Shown in pieces: positions 10,260 to 19,164 of a stretch of DNA of 49,593 nucleotides. Position 1 is the stretch's first letter. Each line of letters starts with the position of its first letter. The position numbers and the translations under genes were made by a program. Under the pieces are notes generated by a model. The model saw only the letters and a list, made by a program, of their open reading frames with translations, did no database searches and was not told the DNA's origin. Location: positions 1-49,593 of the IMG/VR virus record IMGVR_UViG_3300042731_003675, one strand, 5' to 3'. Source of the DNA: a virus.

Positions 10260-12419
10260 TCACTGAAATTTAACTAAAATACCGCTTAAACACATAGACA
10301 ATGGATTTGAGCTTTTAACGTATATTGTCTGGTCCTGATCCCATGTACCGGGAAATGTTAATTCACAATTACCAATATACGGAGTCGTACCATAATAACT
10401 GGAAAATGCAATATCACCTAAATTTGTAGAATTACTACCATAAGAAGCATCAGATGTTTTGAAGAATTTAGCGTTTATCTCTTTTATATTTCGGATTATT
10501 CCACTTCCTACAGGCACATCAATTGTTTCGATTGTAGCTGAATAAGATAATCCTATATGTACAACGCTCGCTGCTGCATCAAGCTCTATTTCTCCTGAAC
10601 TGACAGTCTTTCCGGTAACAGTAACGCCATCAGCTAAAACAGCAACATCTTCTCCTTCAAGGTGGTCAAGCCCTGTGATTGTAGTTGCAGGAGTTGAATC
10701 ATAAGTCGCACCACAATCCACATAAAACATATCCTCTTCGGTATCCATTTCAGGATCAACCATATATTCTACATACTTAACTGTACTTCCATCTACGGTT
10801 CTCTCAACTATCATCCAAAGTTCATCTGTATTGGTCCCAGGTATGGTAGCTATCCATTTAAAATCACCGTTAGTGGTATGGGTTGACCAGGCATAGATAT
10901 TTTGATTCTCAAGGAATGTCAGACTATGTAAATTGCCGTCAGCAGTAATAACCCATAGACAGCTAAATGGTTGCTGTTGATATGATGTGCAAACTATTGA
11001 TGTATCACTGAATAAGTGTTCAGCAAGAATAGATATTTCATCACCCTTGAAACCATCACTCTGCCAATCATATCCAAATACATATATTTTTCTTGATGCC
11101 CTGTGAATAAAAAATGTGCCCTTTCCTATTTGAATAGAATCGATATCTGCACTACCTTTGTCGGATTGTTGTTTTATCCGTATATTTGTGGGGGTAACAC
11201 CATCTGTTGTAGATTGCGCTCCCAATGTCCATTCACTTCCGGTTGTTCCAATTTGAAGAACACTCCCCTCATTTAACCATCTGATAGCATTAACCCTTGC
11301 AGATGCCATTGTAACTGAAATAGCATCGTCATCCTCATCACCTGTTGCCATATTTTCAAAATCACCTGTTTTTGACATCCAGATTGTTTGAGGATATTGA
11401 GATGTCCCCGCCCAACAAAGTCTCTGTTCATAGAATTGTACTGTGCTTGGATAACCGTTTGTTGAATTCCATGCTGCTTCTTCTAGTGACCATATGTTTG
11501 TTGCATCTGTTTGGTCATCTATTAACTCTATTATCTTACCTTTCACAGTAGTTGCGTTAGTATAAGATGTTATTTTAACAAGGCCCCCATTAACATAGAT
11601 ATAGTCTCCAACATCTCCTGACCTGAAAGCATCAACAGAATTTACTAAACTTATTATGCTTCCTTTATTTGTCGGCGAGTCAGATGGGTTTAAGCTGCCG
11701 CTTGGACTTCCATAAATATACCAATTTGTTGCGGTTATAGGGTCTGTGTCGGGGAAATTGGATAATACATCTGCTGTAACGTGTGTGGTATCAGTAAAGG
11801 CAGTTATAACAGCCTGTGCTGTTCCGGCAATTACTGTCCGGCCTATATCCCCTTCGAGAAATGCAGCAGCTCCAGCAGTTAAGGTAATGCCCGTACCAGA
11901 CACAGCACTTGGGGTAACAGTCGTAGAGGGGTAGAGCGACTGTAAGACAGTGGCGGGAGGTTCGAATGATATCGTAGAAAGAGTCCACGATGTATGACCA
12001 CTTCTTGTTAATTTCGCAGGTGCATGGTCTGGATGGGCTATGTAAAGATAATCGGCAGACTGTGTAAATCTTAATTGTGACAGTTGCGCTTCCGTATATG
12101 TGGTAGCAACTTCATACGGATTCGCGCCATCAAGAATTTGACCATTGTCTTTATAAAAGCGTATATATTCATCTCCAAATTCTAATATATATGCCTGTGT
12201 TGTGGAATAGTAAAATGGGACAAGTATGCTGTCCTCAGAGGATGTTTCAGTTTCAGCAACATACTTAGTGCCTCCACGTTTTATAACACCCCCTTGAGGC
12301 AATACAATAACATTTTCAAGTGTTCTGGCTCCATCAAAATACTTCTGGAAATCAACTCTTGTATCGAGTTTCCTTGTCAGAACACCACTTGAGAAATTTG
12401 TAAAATAATGATTTGGCAT
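10260..12419 (-). CDS. Tail tubular protein B (T7 gp12-like nozzle)
   Basis: The 719-residue protein starts with the diagnostic region in which GVLTRKLDTRVDFQKYFDGA leads into E-N-V-I-V-L-P-Q-G-G and R-G-G-T-K-Y-V-A. This is the conserved N-terminus of gp12-type nozzle proteins in T7-like and many other podoviruses. A second conserved patch, Y-P-S-T-V-x-F-Y-E-Q-R-L-C-W-A-G-T, lies near residue 325. It forms the end of the short tail through which DNA leaves. Gene order is canonical: the gene for tail tubular protein A lies directly upstream, with its stop next to this start. Confidence 0.92.
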   Translation of the reverse strand: MPNHYFTNFSSGVLTRKLDTRVDFQKYFDGARTLENVIVLPQGGVIKRGGTKYVAETETSSEDSILVPFYYSTTQAYILEFGDEYIRFYKDNGQILDGANPYEVATTYTEAQLSQLRFTQSADYLYIAHPDHAPAKLTRSGHTSWTLSTISFEPPATVLQSLYPSTTVTPSAVSGTGITLTAGAAAFLEGDIGRTVIAGTAQAVITAFTDTTHVTADVLSNFPDTDPITATNWYIYGSPSGSLNPSDSPTNKGSIISLVNSVDAFRSGDVGDYIYVNGGLVKITSYTNATTVKGKIIELIDDQTDATNIWSLEEAAWNSTNGYPSTVQFYEQRLCWAGTSQYPQTIWMSKTGDFENMATGDEDDDAISVTMASARVNAIRWLNEGSVLQIGTTGSEWTLGAQSTTDGVTPTNIRIKQQSDKGSADIDSIQIGKGTFFIHRASRKIYVFGYDWQSDGFKGDEISILAEHLFSDTSIVCTSYQQQPFSCLWVITADGNLHSLTFLENQNIYAWSTHTTNGDFKWIATIPGTNTDELWMIVERTVDGSTVKYVEYMVDPEMDTEEDMFYVDCGATYDSTPATTITGLDHLEGEDVAVLADGVTVTGKTVSSGEIELDAAASVVHIGLSYSATIETIDVPVGSGIIRNIKEINAKFFKTSDASYGSNSTNLGDIAFSSYYGTTPYIGNCELTFPGTWDQDQTIYVKSSNPLSMCLSGILVKFQ

Positions 12420-13271
12420 TTATCTACCTGCTGATTGCCATGATGTATTGTACATTGGATCATGTCTTTCCTGATTATCATTAGGCCATTTTTCGATAGC
12501 ACCAAGTCTATATGCTTCCGCTAATGTATCTCTATAGATTGCCAACCATTCAGGTTTAGCCTTAGGTTTATCAGCGATAGACCCTATGAATTCAGCAGCC
12601 AATTTATCAGAAAATGTTTCGATAAATTCATCAGACAGATTGGCCACTGTAGTCTCTTTGAAAATGTACCGGAAATAAATTTCATCTGAATTTGTAACAA
12701 TATAATTACCTTCCATGTCCCATTTTACATTGTAAAGCATCTTAAACATTCTTAAAAAATCTGAAGGGACTTTAAAGGCATAGTCATATTCATTTAAGGG
12801 AGCAGCCCTTATATAACCTGAAGTAGCTGTCCCTATACTTGAACCATCAAACGTGTTTATACCATCCTTCTCATAAAGTTCCAGCGTGTCAGAGCCATCT
12901 GTAAGAGACTGCACAGAGAAAATATGACCATCCAGCTCGTCAATACCCGTGTCCCAAATATAACACCCAAAATCATCTGTAAGATAGGCATCAGTTATAT
13001 CAGTCCCGGTAACAACAACAGGACTTGCAGCAGTAGTAGCAGTTATTGTGTCCTGGAAATTACTGGCATCCATTACAACCCTTTTTAAAGCAAACTTCCA
13101 AGGATACCTTTTAAGAAGTTGATCACGCTCATTTGTGTAAATAGTGCTTGCTATCAGAGCTGTTGTGTTGGTCCCTGGTGTTGTAAATTGTGCAGAAGAT
13201 ATTTGAACTTTACTGCCTATCTTTGCCAGTGCCAGATTACATATTTCATATGCAGAGGTTAGTGATGACAT
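12420..13271 (-). CDS. Tail tubular protein A / head-tail adaptor (T7 gp11-like)
   Basis: The 283-residue protein begins SAYEICNLALAKIGSK, followed by NERDQLLKRYPWKFALKR. This is the strongly conserved start of gp11-type proteins, with the Y-P-W core. It forms the ring connecting portal and nozzle. It is immediately followed by the gp12-like nozzle gene, the usual pairing. The region of about residues 70-150 is more variable and may be an inserted beta domain. Confidence 0.9.
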   Translation of the reverse strand: MSSLTSAYEICNLALAKIGSKVQISSAQFTTPGTNTTALIASTIYTNERDQLLKRYPWKFALKRVVMDASNFQDTITATTAASPVVVTGTDITDAYLTDDFGCYIWDTGIDELDGHIFSVQSLTDGSDTLELYEKDGINTFDGSSIGTATSGYIRAAPLNEYDYAFKVPSDFLRMFKMLYNVKWDMEGNYIVTNSDEIYFRYIFKETTVANLSDEFIETFSDKLAAEFIGSIADKPKAKPEWLAIYRDTLAEAYRLGAIEKWPNDNQERHDPMYNTSWQSAGR

Positions 13272-13694
13272 TTATTCCCCTATTGATAACTCACGTTCTT
13301 CCTTGAATTCTTCTTCAAGATCATTGTCTCTGATAAGTCGCATTAGTTTTTTTGCACCGAGTCTATGATGATATTTAATTTTATACTTATCCAAGACTTT
13401 TTTAGCAACCTCAGATTCATTGTCAAAGGTTTCCTCCTGACGTTTCTCAGCAATAAGTTTCTGCAACTGTGGGACCGTCCAACTTTCATCTACATAACAT
13501 CCCATCTCTTCAAGTCTGTCCTTTAGAATGTCATAAACGTCTTTACCTTGATTTTCACCTTCCATTGGTACAAAATGATGGTTTGGAGATTCTTTTCCGT
13601 TATAAATCTCACCTGTCATGAAAAACCTTGGATATACTTTTCCATTAGGTGTTTTACCATTAATCACACAAGTGTCTACACACATAAATTTCAT
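13272..13694 (-). CDS. Hypothetical virion-block protein with helix-extended-helix-like repeats
   Basis: The 140-residue product is acidic and basic by turns. Its first half is compact, with two Cys near residues 5-9 and an F-M-T-G-E-I motif. Its second half has two short repeats (SWTVPQLQKLIAEK near residue 75 and HHRLGAKKLMRLIRDNDLEE near 115) that resemble HeH/SAP-like DNA-binding helices. Such repeats occur in capsid-block proteins that assist head completion, but I do not recognise the family. The start overlaps the upstream stop by 4 nt (ATGA). Confidence 0.6.
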   Translation of the reverse strand: MKFMCVDTCVINGKTPNGKVYPRFFMTGEIYNGKESPNHHFVPMEGENQGKDVYDILKDRLEEMGCYVDESWTVPQLQKLIAEKRQEETFDNESEVAKKVLDKYKIKYHHRLGAKKLMRLIRDNDLEEEFKEERELSIGE

Positions 13695-14476
13695 CGGTCT
13701 TCCTCCTCATAAGTTTGAACCTGAGTATAAAGATGTTCCTGATTATTAAACATCAACATTGATGTATCTCCAACATAGTCAGCATGTCTTATCCATCTTT
13801 CTATAACATCAGTTATTACTAATTCGCTTTGACGTTTAGGTTTTGGATACACCGTCCAATATTTATCCATCATTGCCTGCCAATGCTTAGCGTGTCTAGG
13901 CTGGTTATACCCCTTGCTGTTTCCGAATCTTAATTCAAATTCAGTACAATATCGCTTCAATATAACCTTGATATCGGGACTTATATTATCAGAGACAAGT
14001 TTTCTAACCTGATTAAGCCTGTCAAGGCCTTTACTTTTTGAGTCATTATAAAAATATCCACCCCAATGACCCGATACATATGGCCTATCCACCTCCATCC
14101 CACACTTGCAATGAACATCCTCGTCTTTATTCATGTCTATTTGTAAGTTAAGCAGTTGCATCAATTCAAAAAGTGTTTTTGGCCTTACAACAACTTTCCA
14201 GCATTGGAGACATTTATCAGGAACAAAACCAAATGTCTTGAATATTATTTCAAGATCATCACATTGCCTATTTGGGTCTTGATTAACATGGACCCACGGT
14301 GTTGCCGTGTCATGACCCGCAAGTAATATTGGTTCAATCTTATTTGTGTCTGGATTTATCTTATGTGTTCTTCCTAAATATCCTGCATCCCTTAATGGTT
14401 TTACCAAATTGTTAATATGTAATTGCTCAAATAAATTCGTATTCGTTAAATCTACTTTTGGAATATGTGTTGCCAT
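13691..14476 (-). CDS. Hypothetical protein with Cys pairs, in the capsid block
   Basis: The product is 261 residues. CLQCW lies near residue 90 and CKCG near residue 123, together a possible structural metal site. Conserved-looking segments are SGHWGGYFYND and NQPRHAKHWQAMMDKYW. There is no signal peptide or membrane segment. It is encoded between the cement protein and the helix-repeat protein with its own good Shine-Dalgarno site (AAGGAGGAGG). The function is unknown. Conservation inside virion blocks would suggest a head-associated role, which cannot be shown here. Confidence 0.6.
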   Translation of the reverse strand: MATHIPKVDLTNTNLFEQLHINNLVKPLRDAGYLGRTHKINPDTNKIEPILLAGHDTATPWVHVNQDPNRQCDDLEIIFKTFGFVPDKCLQCWKVVVRPKTLFELMQLLNLQIDMNKDEDVHCKCGMEVDRPYVSGHWGGYFYNDSKSKGLDRLNQVRKLVSDNISPDIKVILKRYCTEFELRFGNSKGYNQPRHAKHWQAMMDKYWTVYPKPKRQSELVITDVIERWIRHADYVGDTSMLMFNNQEHLYTQVQTYEEEDR

Positions 14477-14533
14477 TCCTCCTCCTTGATTAAGGGGGGT
14501 CGGGCGTAACCCCCCACATAGTCATTAAATGGT

Positions 14534-15025
14534 TTATGTTAAAGAACTACCAGTAATTTGTGTGTCACCTGGAACATCAGACAGCCATGCGTTTACAGCC
14601 CCGCTTACAATCTTAGTTCCACCGTTAACATAATAAACTACTCCCATATGCCTTTCAGTTGAAGCAAACTCAACATTAGGTACAGATACGCTCCTGATAG
14701 TACCGGCAGCAGCATCCACAGGAAATGCAACCTCAATAAGTTTATTACCGCTTTTAATTGAAGTAGCTGCACTATGAACATACAGTCTAGCTTCAAGTAT
14801 AGATGATCCAGTACAGGATAATACTGTATTTATTTCAGCATTGAAATAAACAGTTCCACCTCTGAATTTGTCAGCAATATTGGTGGCACTCAACCTGTAC
14901 CATCCATCCTCCGCAGCATTGCCACCTGTAAGGTCAAGAACATTGGTTGACTGTGTTTCAGAGGAAGCAGATTTACTTGCTAATGCTTGTGCATCACTGA
15001 ATTCTAATTCGCTATCAATTATCAT
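14534..15025 (-). CDS. Capsid cement/decoration protein, Bbp16-like
   Basis: The 163-residue protein starts MIIDSELEFSDAQALASKSA and contains STNVLDL. This matches my knowledge of the N-terminus of Bbp16-family cement proteins of Bordetella phage BPP-1 and relatives, which reinforce the capsid lattice. The remainder is a beta sandwich-like sequence with the pattern EARLYVHSAATSI...LIEVAFP. It directly follows the major capsid gene with a 14-nt gap, the same neighbour order as in BPP-1-like phages. Confidence 0.8.
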   Translation of the reverse strand: MIIDSELEFSDAQALASKSASSETQSTNVLDLTGGNAAEDGWYRLSATNIADKFRGGTVYFNAEINTVLSCTGSSILEARLYVHSAATSIKSGNKLIEVAFPVDAAAGTIRSVSVPNVEFASTERHMGVVYYVNGGTKIVSGAVNAWLSDVPGDTQITGSSLT

Positions 15026-15039
15026 GATTTCCTCCTTTC

Positions 15040-16035
15040 TTATGTCAATGCAGATTCAGTTATTACAATCTGATCGCATTTCTTGACAGGATTTTTCCTG
15101 AAGTAGAGGACAGGTTCGCCAGCCAACCCTTCACCATTTGCAGGTGTATAATTGACGTTGTTCTTGTCCTTAAGTGCGATTTCCATCTGTGTAAGAACTG
15201 TATCATTGACATAAAGAGTTGCACCCCTACCAGCCATAGGCATACGGTTCAGGATTGTAATAAGATCATCTTCATCGAATATATTTGAGCTTCCAGTAGA
15301 TTCGATATTTGCAAGACGGGCTATACATCTCTCATCCCTCACTACAAGACCACATTTTACCTGGAAATGATCTCTGTAAGCCTGATACTGTGCAGTGCTG
15401 TTTGCTGTAGTTGTTGCCGTACTTACCGTTACTTCACCCATGTCAGTGTGTTTAATACCCATAAAAGGATGCCCCTTTGGGTATACCATATGAACCTTGT
15501 CAAGTCCCCACTGTACGATAAATATAGAAGTAAGGTCAGACCCGGAACCACCGGCATTCCTTACGTTAGTAGTAGTAGCGAGTGATGCCATACGGGCAGC
15601 AAAGCCGTTAAATCTTTCAGGTGTGGTTACTGTACTCTGATAAAACATAGAATACGCAAGCTGTTGACTAATACCCTCTATAAAACCTCTAGCCTCATCC
15701 ATTCTTGCCTGCATAGGATTAGGAAAAGAGTCAATAAGGTCTTTGTCATTCTCAGCATAAATCTCAAGCATACCAATACCATCAATTACTTCGATAGTTC
15801 TGGTAGACGCTGTTCCTACACCACCATTAAGTTTTCTCCAAGAAGCACTCGGTACATACGATCTCCTTGTAGTTTTATGCGCCCATGTGTCATTTGCTTC
15901 AACCCACGGTGCATCCTGTATAATAGGGTTGTCCTCATTGAGAACTTCGGCAATAACAGATAAATTACCTGAAGGGTCTTTACGCCTTGCCTGTTCAATG
16001 AGGGTCAACTTGCTATACGGTGTCAAAGTAGCCAT
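15040..16035 (-). CDS. Major capsid protein, BPP-1 (Bbp17)-like HK97 fold
   Basis: The 331-residue protein has the family start L-T-P-Y-S-K-L-T-L-I-E-Q-A-R-R-K-D-P-S-G followed by VIAEVLNEDNPI, typical of BPP-1-type major capsid proteins. The Y-P-K-G-H-P-F-M-G-I motif near residue 185 and the R-M-P-M-A-G-R-G motif near 265 are also conserved in the group. It forms the icosahedral shell together with the cement protein encoded next. Two AGGAGG-type sites precede the start. It is among the most secure assignments in the window. Confidence 0.93.
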   Translation of the reverse strand: MATLTPYSKLTLIEQARRKDPSGNLSVIAEVLNEDNPIIQDAPWVEANDTWAHKTTRRSYVPSASWRKLNGGVGTASTRTIEVIDGIGMLEIYAENDKDLIDSFPNPMQARMDEARGFIEGISQQLAYSMFYQSTVTTPERFNGFAARMASLATTTNVRNAGGSGSDLTSIFIVQWGLDKVHMVYPKGHPFMGIKHTDMGEVTVSTATTTANSTAQYQAYRDHFQVKCGLVVRDERCIARLANIESTGSSNIFDEDDLITILNRMPMAGRGATLYVNDTVLTQMEIALKDKNNVNYTPANGEGLAGEPVLYFRKNPVKKCDQIVITESALT

Positions 16036-16047
16036 AGTTTTCCTCCA

Positions 16048-16827
16048 TTATTTATTTTGCATAGAAGGGAACTGTAAAATGGGTCTACCATCCAATCCCC
16101 TTTGAACATCAGTTTTTTTATTAAAGTCAGATGAACCGTCAGTGTCTAATGTTGAGTCATCCCCTATAATCTTCCAGACTTCGTGAAAAGCCTTTACAAG
16201 CATTGGGTTATTTCCAAGTCCTGAGTCACGCATAAATTCAGAAAACTCTTCTTTGATTCCAGCAAGTTCTCCAACTTTATCAAATGCCCTGCTTGCACCC
16301 TTGGATTTAACATCAAAATCTGCCCCCCAATCCTTTTTCAAATCTTCAATGGCCTTTTCACTCATTTCAGCTTTTAGTTCCTGATTTTTCTGCCATTGTT
16401 CAAGCGCACGTTGTGTAGCAAATTTCTGTAATTCTTTCGCCTGGTTGTCTGTTAATCCTAATTTGTGGAATAACGGCCTGTATACATCAACATCATTCTG
16501 TATAACTTCTTTGTAGTCATCAGAAAACCCTTCAGGCCATTTAACATCTTCAAACTGATAATCATCCGGTTTTTCGGGCCTTCCCAACTTCTTATAGAAA
16601 GAGTCCCTGTCCTCATCCGTGGCATCTTCGCCCGGAACAAATAGAGCCTTGTCCATTTTAGTCTTTAAATCATCATGTTCAGTCTTGACAGTTTTGGCTT
16701 CACGGAAAAAATCACCCACGTTGCTGTGTGTCTTGGCCCAATCATCATGTTTAAATTCATCTGGTAATCCTGCTCTCCATCCTAGATTTTCGTTGCCTTG
16801 ATCTCCGTTGGTCACTTGGCCTTCCAT
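16048..16827 (-). CDS. Capsid scaffolding / assembly protein
   Basis: The 259-residue protein is highly charged (many Asp, Glu, Lys) and almost entirely helical. It carries VPGEDATDEDRDSFYKKLGR, then PDDYQF and LGLTDNQAKELQKF, patterns common in podovirus capsid assembly (scaffolding) proteins. It lies just upstream of the major capsid gene, the normal place for a scaffold that templates head assembly and then leaves. A GGAGG site lies 4 nt before the ATG. An intrinsic terminator precedes it at 16839..16870. Confidence 0.82.
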   Translation of the reverse strand: MEGQVTNGDQGNENLGWRAGLPDEFKHDDWAKTHSNVGDFFREAKTVKTEHDDLKTKMDKALFVPGEDATDEDRDSFYKKLGRPEKPDDYQFEDVKWPEGFSDDYKEVIQNDVDVYRPLFHKLGLTDNQAKELQKFATQRALEQWQKNQELKAEMSEKAIEDLKKDWGADFDVKSKGASRAFDKVGELAGIKEEFSEFMRDSGLGNNPMLVKAFHEVWKIIGDDSTLDTDGSSDFNKKTDVQRGLDGRPILQFPSMQNK

Positions 16828-16838
16828 GTTTCCTCCAT

Positions 16839-16870
16839 AAAAAAAGGCATCTCAAATTGAGACACCTTTG
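16839..16870 (-). terminator. Intrinsic terminator/attenuator ahead of the scaffold-capsid genes
   Basis: Read on the minus strand, AAAGGTGTCTCAA pairs with TTGAGATGCCTTT: 11 pairs around a 2x2 internal mismatch. It is followed at once by seven T (A run at 16839..16845 on the plus strand). It sits in the only sizeable gap between portal-side genes and the scaffold gene, so it may partly uncouple capsid expression from the upstream operon. Confidence 0.7.
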
Positions 16871-16889
16871 GTTAAATTGTTAATAATTA

Positions 16890-17681
16890 CTAATTACTTT
16901 TCGGTATCGTATTAGAATTATAAACCACTTCAAATGCTGTTACAGTCACTGTTCCAGCAAAATCATTGGCAACAGCAGTATTTCTGTGTAATAGAAAAAA
17001 TACATGATCCTGTTTCGTTAAAGGTTGATCAGCATGATCATAAGTAATTGTAAACGGTGAGTGAATAGATAAATATTGTGCGTTATCATCATCGTTTGTA
17101 ACAGTCACAGTTGCTACTGATCCTTGTGTTAGTAGCTCGCCTTCAGCTATTGATCGGTATTCCAACACCCATTGCACCGTATCTGTTCCTGACATAGCCC
17201 CACTATCAGGTGTCCAGTCTAGCTCTATAGTTATATCTTCACCACCAACCCAATCATCAGGCACTTCCCATTGAAATCCTGCATATTTATCAGGAGTGGA
17301 AGCGAACTGAAGACCTACAGCCGTTCCTACAGTATTACCAACTGCCTGATTAGCAACCGTCCCTGATGCTTCTACTGGAATTTGAATATGTCGTGTATAT
17401 GATGCAACTGTAACAGTATTAAAAGTAACATCTGAATCAGTTGCTATACTCTGTGGTAAGGATAATGTAACCGTGCCATCAGTATTATCCGTAACTGTTA
17501 TCTGATCGGTGGTTCCAGTTATAGACGCCACTATGCTTGAAAATGCCTCATCTATAAAATTCTTAGAAGATGTCTCATTAAAATAATAACGTCTTATTCC
17601 ATCTGACCATACCCCCGGCCTTATCCTTTTCAGTGATAACTGTTTGGACCCTCTCTTTCCTCTTGAATCAGGGGCAGACAT
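16890..17681 (-). CDS. Structural protein with fibre-like N-terminal motif
   Basis: The product has 263 residues. After a basic N-terminus it carries TDQITVTDNTDGTVTLSLPQ and then ATDSDVTFNTVTV, a motif often found at the base of phage tail-fibre domains and in virion proteins of environmental phages. The C-terminal 150 residues are a beta-sandwich-like sequence, with WTPDSGAMSGTDTVQW and H-V-F-F-L-L-H-R-N. It has no signal peptide. Its start overlaps the sulfotransferase stop by 14 nt. A head fibre or decoration protein is likely, by position only. Confidence 0.7.
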   Translation of the reverse strand: MSAPDSRGKRGSKQLSLKRIRPGVWSDGIRRYYFNETSSKNFIDEAFSSIVASITGTTDQITVTDNTDGTVTLSLPQSIATDSDVTFNTVTVASYTRHIQIPVEASGTVANQAVGNTVGTAVGLQFASTPDKYAGFQWEVPDDWVGGEDITIELDWTPDSGAMSGTDTVQWVLEYRSIAEGELLTQGSVATVTVTNDDDNAQYLSIHSPFTITYDHADQPLTKQDHVFFLLHRNTAVANDFAGTVTVTAFEVVYNSNTIPKSN

Positions 17682-18276
17682 TTAGATGAACCTCTTTAAT
17701 CTCATGGTTTGGTAAATTTAGCCAATTAAATAGGTCTTTTTGACCATCTTCTGTATTTAAAACATAATTCATATCAAATATTCTAAAGTTATTTAATTGT
17801 TTCTCAAATCTTCCAGCAACAGTATAATATAGATCGTAATAAAGACCTACGGCATGATTTACATTAAGCGTTGGAAATTTAGGGAAAGAACTATTTAAAC
17901 TTCTAAATACAACTGTGTAATTATCCTTCTTTTGAACTTTATCAGCCTCATTGGCTTGTGATGTCCAATAATCCTTATTCTTAAACCATTTCTGAAAACT
18001 TGATACAGTCTCAGATTTATCACGTTTAAGGCAAACAAACTTAGCTTTAACTAATGGAACATAATTTAACCACCAGAAGGCAACGTCACCAACAACCGAT
18101 TCAGGTCGTTTTTTAAATAAATTTAAGTTATTCTGGAGATTATGATGGTTGTGATACCAATCCATCTGATACTGTTCATGTGCAACAAAGCAATCATCCT
18201 GAGTTAAAAGGCTGGATAATGACTCAGTTCCGCATCTACCAGTACCTAAACCTATTATTTGTCTTCTTTCCAACAT
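17668..18276 (-). CDS. Sulfotransferase-family protein (PAPS-binding motifs)
   Basis: The 202-residue protein has the 5'-phosphosulfate-binding loop at its N-terminus: I-I-G-L-G-T-G-R-C-G-T-E-S-L, residues 7-20. It also has a 3'-phosphate-binding motif, KFVCLKRDKSETVSSF, with Arg85 and Ser93 at the canonical spacing of eight. These two motifs define PAPS-dependent sulfotransferases, so the predicted reaction is sulfuryl transfer to a glycan, protein or small molecule. The 3' half is divergent. The gene overlaps both neighbours (22 nt and 14 nt) inside the virion operon, which suggests a virion- or surface-related substrate. The substrate itself cannot be read from the sequence. Confidence 0.78.
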   Translation of the reverse strand: MLERRQIIGLGTGRCGTESLSSLLTQDDCFVAHEQYQMDWYHNHHNLQNNLNLFKKRPESVVGDVAFWWLNYVPLVKAKFVCLKRDKSETVSSFQKWFKNKDYWTSQANEADKVQKKDNYTVVFRSLNSSFPKFPTLNVNHAVGLYYDLYYTVAGRFEKQLNNFRIFDMNYVLNTEDGQKDLFNWLNLPNHEIKEVHLNVCP

Positions 18277-18752
18277 AAAATAGCCAGTGTAACTTGGTCT
18301 ACTGCATCACCGATATCACTTGATGTTAGATTTAACTGCCCTGATATTACAGGATATTGACCATAATCTATAGCCATAGAAGTACCCGGAGTATCAGCAA
18401 CATTTGAAAATGCTGTTTCATTGAAAAATGTAATGAGTTCATTTGCAAACGTAAAATCCATTGTAGCAGTCGGTGCAGCACCACCAGTGCCGGGAATCAC
18501 ATCAAGGACCATTGCAGTAGTGCCACTTATTCTCCTGAATAAGTCTGTCCCTATAGTCACAACCGCTTCTGCCGATGTAGAGCTAACAAGTAGATTTGTT
18601 GATGTCAGTGTAGTACCATCTGATACACATACCCATTTAACATAGATATAATGTTCAGTTTCAAACACCTTTGAAGCAGTCACCGTCCATGCCCCAAATG
18701 CCTGAGAGCAGAACATAAATAAAAATAGAATTGACAGTAATAGTTTTTTCAT
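18255..18752 (-). CDS. Exported small beta-rich protein of the virion block
   Basis: The 165-residue protein has a signal peptide (MKKLLLSILFLFMFCSQAFG, cleavage just after, at A-W). The mature domain is Thr/Ser/Val-rich with strand alternation and ends near CWKEDK. Its ATG is formed by the TAATG overlap with the upstream DUF4177-like gene, and its 3' end overlaps the sulfotransferase start by 22 nt. Function unknown. It belongs to the group of seven signal-peptide proteins in the late block. Confidence 0.7.
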   Translation of the reverse strand: MKKLLLSILFLFMFCSQAFGAWTVTASKVFETEHYIYVKWVCVSDGTTLTSTNLLVSSTSAEAVVTIGTDLFRRISGTTAMVLDVIPGTGGAAPTATMDFTFANELITFFNETAFSNVADTPGTSMAIDYGQYPVISGQLNLTSSDIGDAVDQVTLAILCWKEDK

Positions 18753-18916
18753 TATTTAACCTCTTTCTTAAATAAAAGAACTGCTATTTGATTTCCATCA
18801 ATTATTATATTGACTAAATCCCATCCTTGTTCCCCATAATAGTTAAGCAAACTATCATCAGAATTAAGGATGTCCTTCTTTGGGACCCTGATTGTTTCAT
18901 ATTTTATTTTTTTCAT
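18752..18916 (-). CDS. Small DUF4177-like protein (54 residues)
   Basis: The product contains NYYGEQGWDLVNIII, then AVLLFKKE. This is the L-N-x-x-G-x-x-G-W-E-L-V...F-K-R pattern of the small DUF4177 family, whose role is unknown. Both ends use the TAATG arrangement: its ATG overlaps the stop of the 82-residue gene upstream and its stop overlaps the ATG downstream, so it is translationally coupled on both sides. The length and the intact motif make it a real gene despite its size. Confidence 0.8.
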   Translation of the reverse strand: MKKIKYETIRVPKKDILNSDDSLLNYYGEQGWDLVNIIIDGNQIAVLLFKKEVK

Positions 18917-19164
18917 TATTCTTTCCTCTTTAGTTCAAATGAATGTTTGGCATCACATAAATATAAAAGCCTTTTTGCAAAGTTGTTTTTTACTCTTTCT
19001 TCCTCATTGGTTATGTTATGAAAAAGTCCAAGTTCTTCAAGAATATCAGCCAGTACAAGTTTCCCTTGAGTGGTTGAAAACAAGTTATTATAGCGTATTT
19101 TCCAATCTCTAAATCGCTTCTCATATTCAGGGTCAGTTTCATTATGCTGGCGTACTGGCATCAA
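18916..19164 (-). CDS. Small hypothetical protein after the portal
   Basis: The 82-residue charged, helical protein contains DPEYEKRFRDWKIRYNNLF and then TTQGKLVLADILEELGLF. The latter part resembles small proteins often encoded just after portal genes in podoviruses. It overlaps the portal stop by 23 nt, and the start could be the first or second of two adjacent Met codons. No function can be assigned. Its stop is fused to the start of the next gene in a TAATG. Confidence 0.65.
   Translation of the reverse strand: MMPVRQHNETDPEYEKRFRDWKIRYNNLFSTTQGKLVLADILEELGLFHNITNEEERVKNNFAKRLLYLCDAKHSFELKRKE

Noticed and set aside
11345-11551. Several 60-100-codon frames antisense to virion genes (for example here and at 4425..4655)
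   Set aside because: They mirror codon structure of the strong minus-strand genes, and have no ribosome-binding sites and no domain-like sequence.
14534-16035. Possible diversity-generating retroelement, because the capsid and cement genes resemble those of BPP-1
   Set aside because: No reverse transcriptase, no template/variable repeat pair and no accessory protein were seen anywhere in the circle.
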